Below the pieces are notes generated by a model. That model saw only the letters and a program-made list of their open reading frames with translations. It searched no databases and was not told where the DNA came from. Below, in pieces: positions 63,583-64,000 of a stretch of 64,000 nt of DNA (position 1 is the stretch's first letter; every line of letters begins with the position of its first letter). A program made the translations under genes and the position numbers. Source of the DNA: Pseudomonas sp. LD120 (GTDB lineage: Bacteria > Pseudomonadota > Gammaproteobacteria > Pseudomonadales > Pseudomonadaceae); contig NZ_WVHL01000005.1 of NCBI RefSeq assembly GCF_009861525.1, positions 186,001 through 250,000 on the forward strand, in the 5' to 3' direction.

Positions 63583-64000
63583 CAGAACTCCAGGACCATG
63601 CCGCCCAGGGACAGGCCGGCGCCGGTGCCGATCAGCAACAGCCGTTGCCCGCGTTGAATGCGCCCGTCGCGCACCGCGATGTCCAGGGCGGTGGGCAGGG
63701 ACGCCGCCACCTGATTGCCGTGCCGGGCAAAGATATCGATGACCTTGTCCGGCCCCAGGCTCAGGCGCTTGGCCGCATGCTGCATGGCCTGTTGGCTGGC
63801 TTGGTGGGGGATGATCCAGTCGATCTGCGTGAGGGGCAGCGCGGCTTGCTGCAGCAAATCGTCCAGCAGTTCGGGCAGGTGCTTGGCCGCCAGGCGGAAC
63901 ACGCCTTTGCCCTGCATGGCGAAGCTGGTCAGGGGCTCGAACGGCACCTCGATGCGCCGCGGGTGAAAGCGCGAACCGCCGGCGGGGATCTGGCACAGCG
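63582..64000 (-). CDS. 3-oxoacyl-ACP synthase III family protein (N-terminus outside window)
   Basis: Only the last 139 codons are visible. WIIPHQASQQAMQHAAKRLSLGPDKVIDIFARHGNQVAASLPTALDIAVRDGRI is the C-terminal half of a KAS III thiolase fold, with the catalytic His (PHQAS) and Asn (HGNQVAAS), and GTGAGLSLGGMVLEF the final strand. The catalytic cysteine lies beyond base 64000. It condenses an acyl-CoA with malonyl-ACP or a second acyl-CoA. It is the first visible gene of the seven-gene operon; further genes may precede it. Confidence 0.9.
   Translation of the reverse strand, partial: LCQIPAGGSRFHPRRIEVPFEPLTSFAMQGKGVFRLAAKHLPELLDDLLQQAALPLTQIDWIIPHQASQQAMQHAAKRLSLGPDKVIDIFARHGNQVAASLPTALDIAVRDGRIQRGQRLLLIGTGAGLSLGGMVLEF

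Overview
The window is a high-GC, gene-dense chromosomal segment from a Pseudomonas of the fluorescens/protegens type. The supporting genes are a Zur-type zinc-starvation cluster in the order known from P. aeruginosa (dksA2, zigA, amiA, folE2, pyrQ), pdxY, uvrD, an RccR-like regulator, pycR-pycA-pycB, and Pseudomonas REP repeats in many spacers. Both window ends cut genes: cardiolipin synthase on the left and a ketoacyl synthase III on the right. I saw no rRNA, tRNA, CRISPR array, prophage or intact insertion sequence.

1-15 kb. A partial cls and a small periplasmic protein are followed by the zinc-starvation island. On the minus strand, folE2-znuC-znuB-znuA-hisI2-gamma carbonic anhydrase-pyrQ-thrS2 form one tightly overlapping operon. 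On the plus strand lie amiA, then dksA2-zigA-DUF1826 and a second COG0523 GTPase. Two palindromes of the Zur-box type (TGTTATATTATAACA and GTTATAATATAAC) sit in the two divergent promoters. The logic is zinc capture (ABC importer), zinc delivery (COG0523 GTPases) and back-up copies of zinc enzymes.

15-29 kb is mostly conserved housekeeping: pdxY, an amino-acid permease, a thioesterase, a CPA2 antiporter, a SUKH protein, a Tim44-like protein, an EamA protein, uvrD, a GGDEF/EAL protein and rccR with its own palindromic operator. 29-32 kb holds two unrecognised genes, one of visibly lower GC. 32-36 kb is pycR with divergent pycA-pycB (two-subunit pyruvate carboxylase).

36-47 kb is a patchwork: a toxin-first hipA/hipB-like pair whose kinase lacks the catalytic Asp, an ABC permease and binding protein facing mmuM, two GNAT enzymes, a PaiB-like protein facing a MocR regulator whose linker is a DnaA-box-like minisatellite, a YeeE/YedE transporter, and a polyamine-binding protein with an acetylpolyamine amidohydrolase. 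48-53 kb holds two tandem exported ankyrin proteins and an AraC regulator; the spacer between the duplicates retains a fossil of the araC 3' end, and the other spacer carries a MITE-like element. 53-57 kb has a small exported protein, asparaginase and an AGCS symporter.

57-64 kb is a seven-gene, fully overlapping minus-strand operon (KAS III, NAD-dependent epimerase/reductase, metallo-beta-lactamase-fold hydrolase, adenylate-forming enzyme, ATP-grasp ligase, GNAT-like acyltransferase, Rieske oxygenase). It looks like a specialised lipid or amide pathway, I cannot match it to a named product, and it is the best candidate here for an undescribed system.
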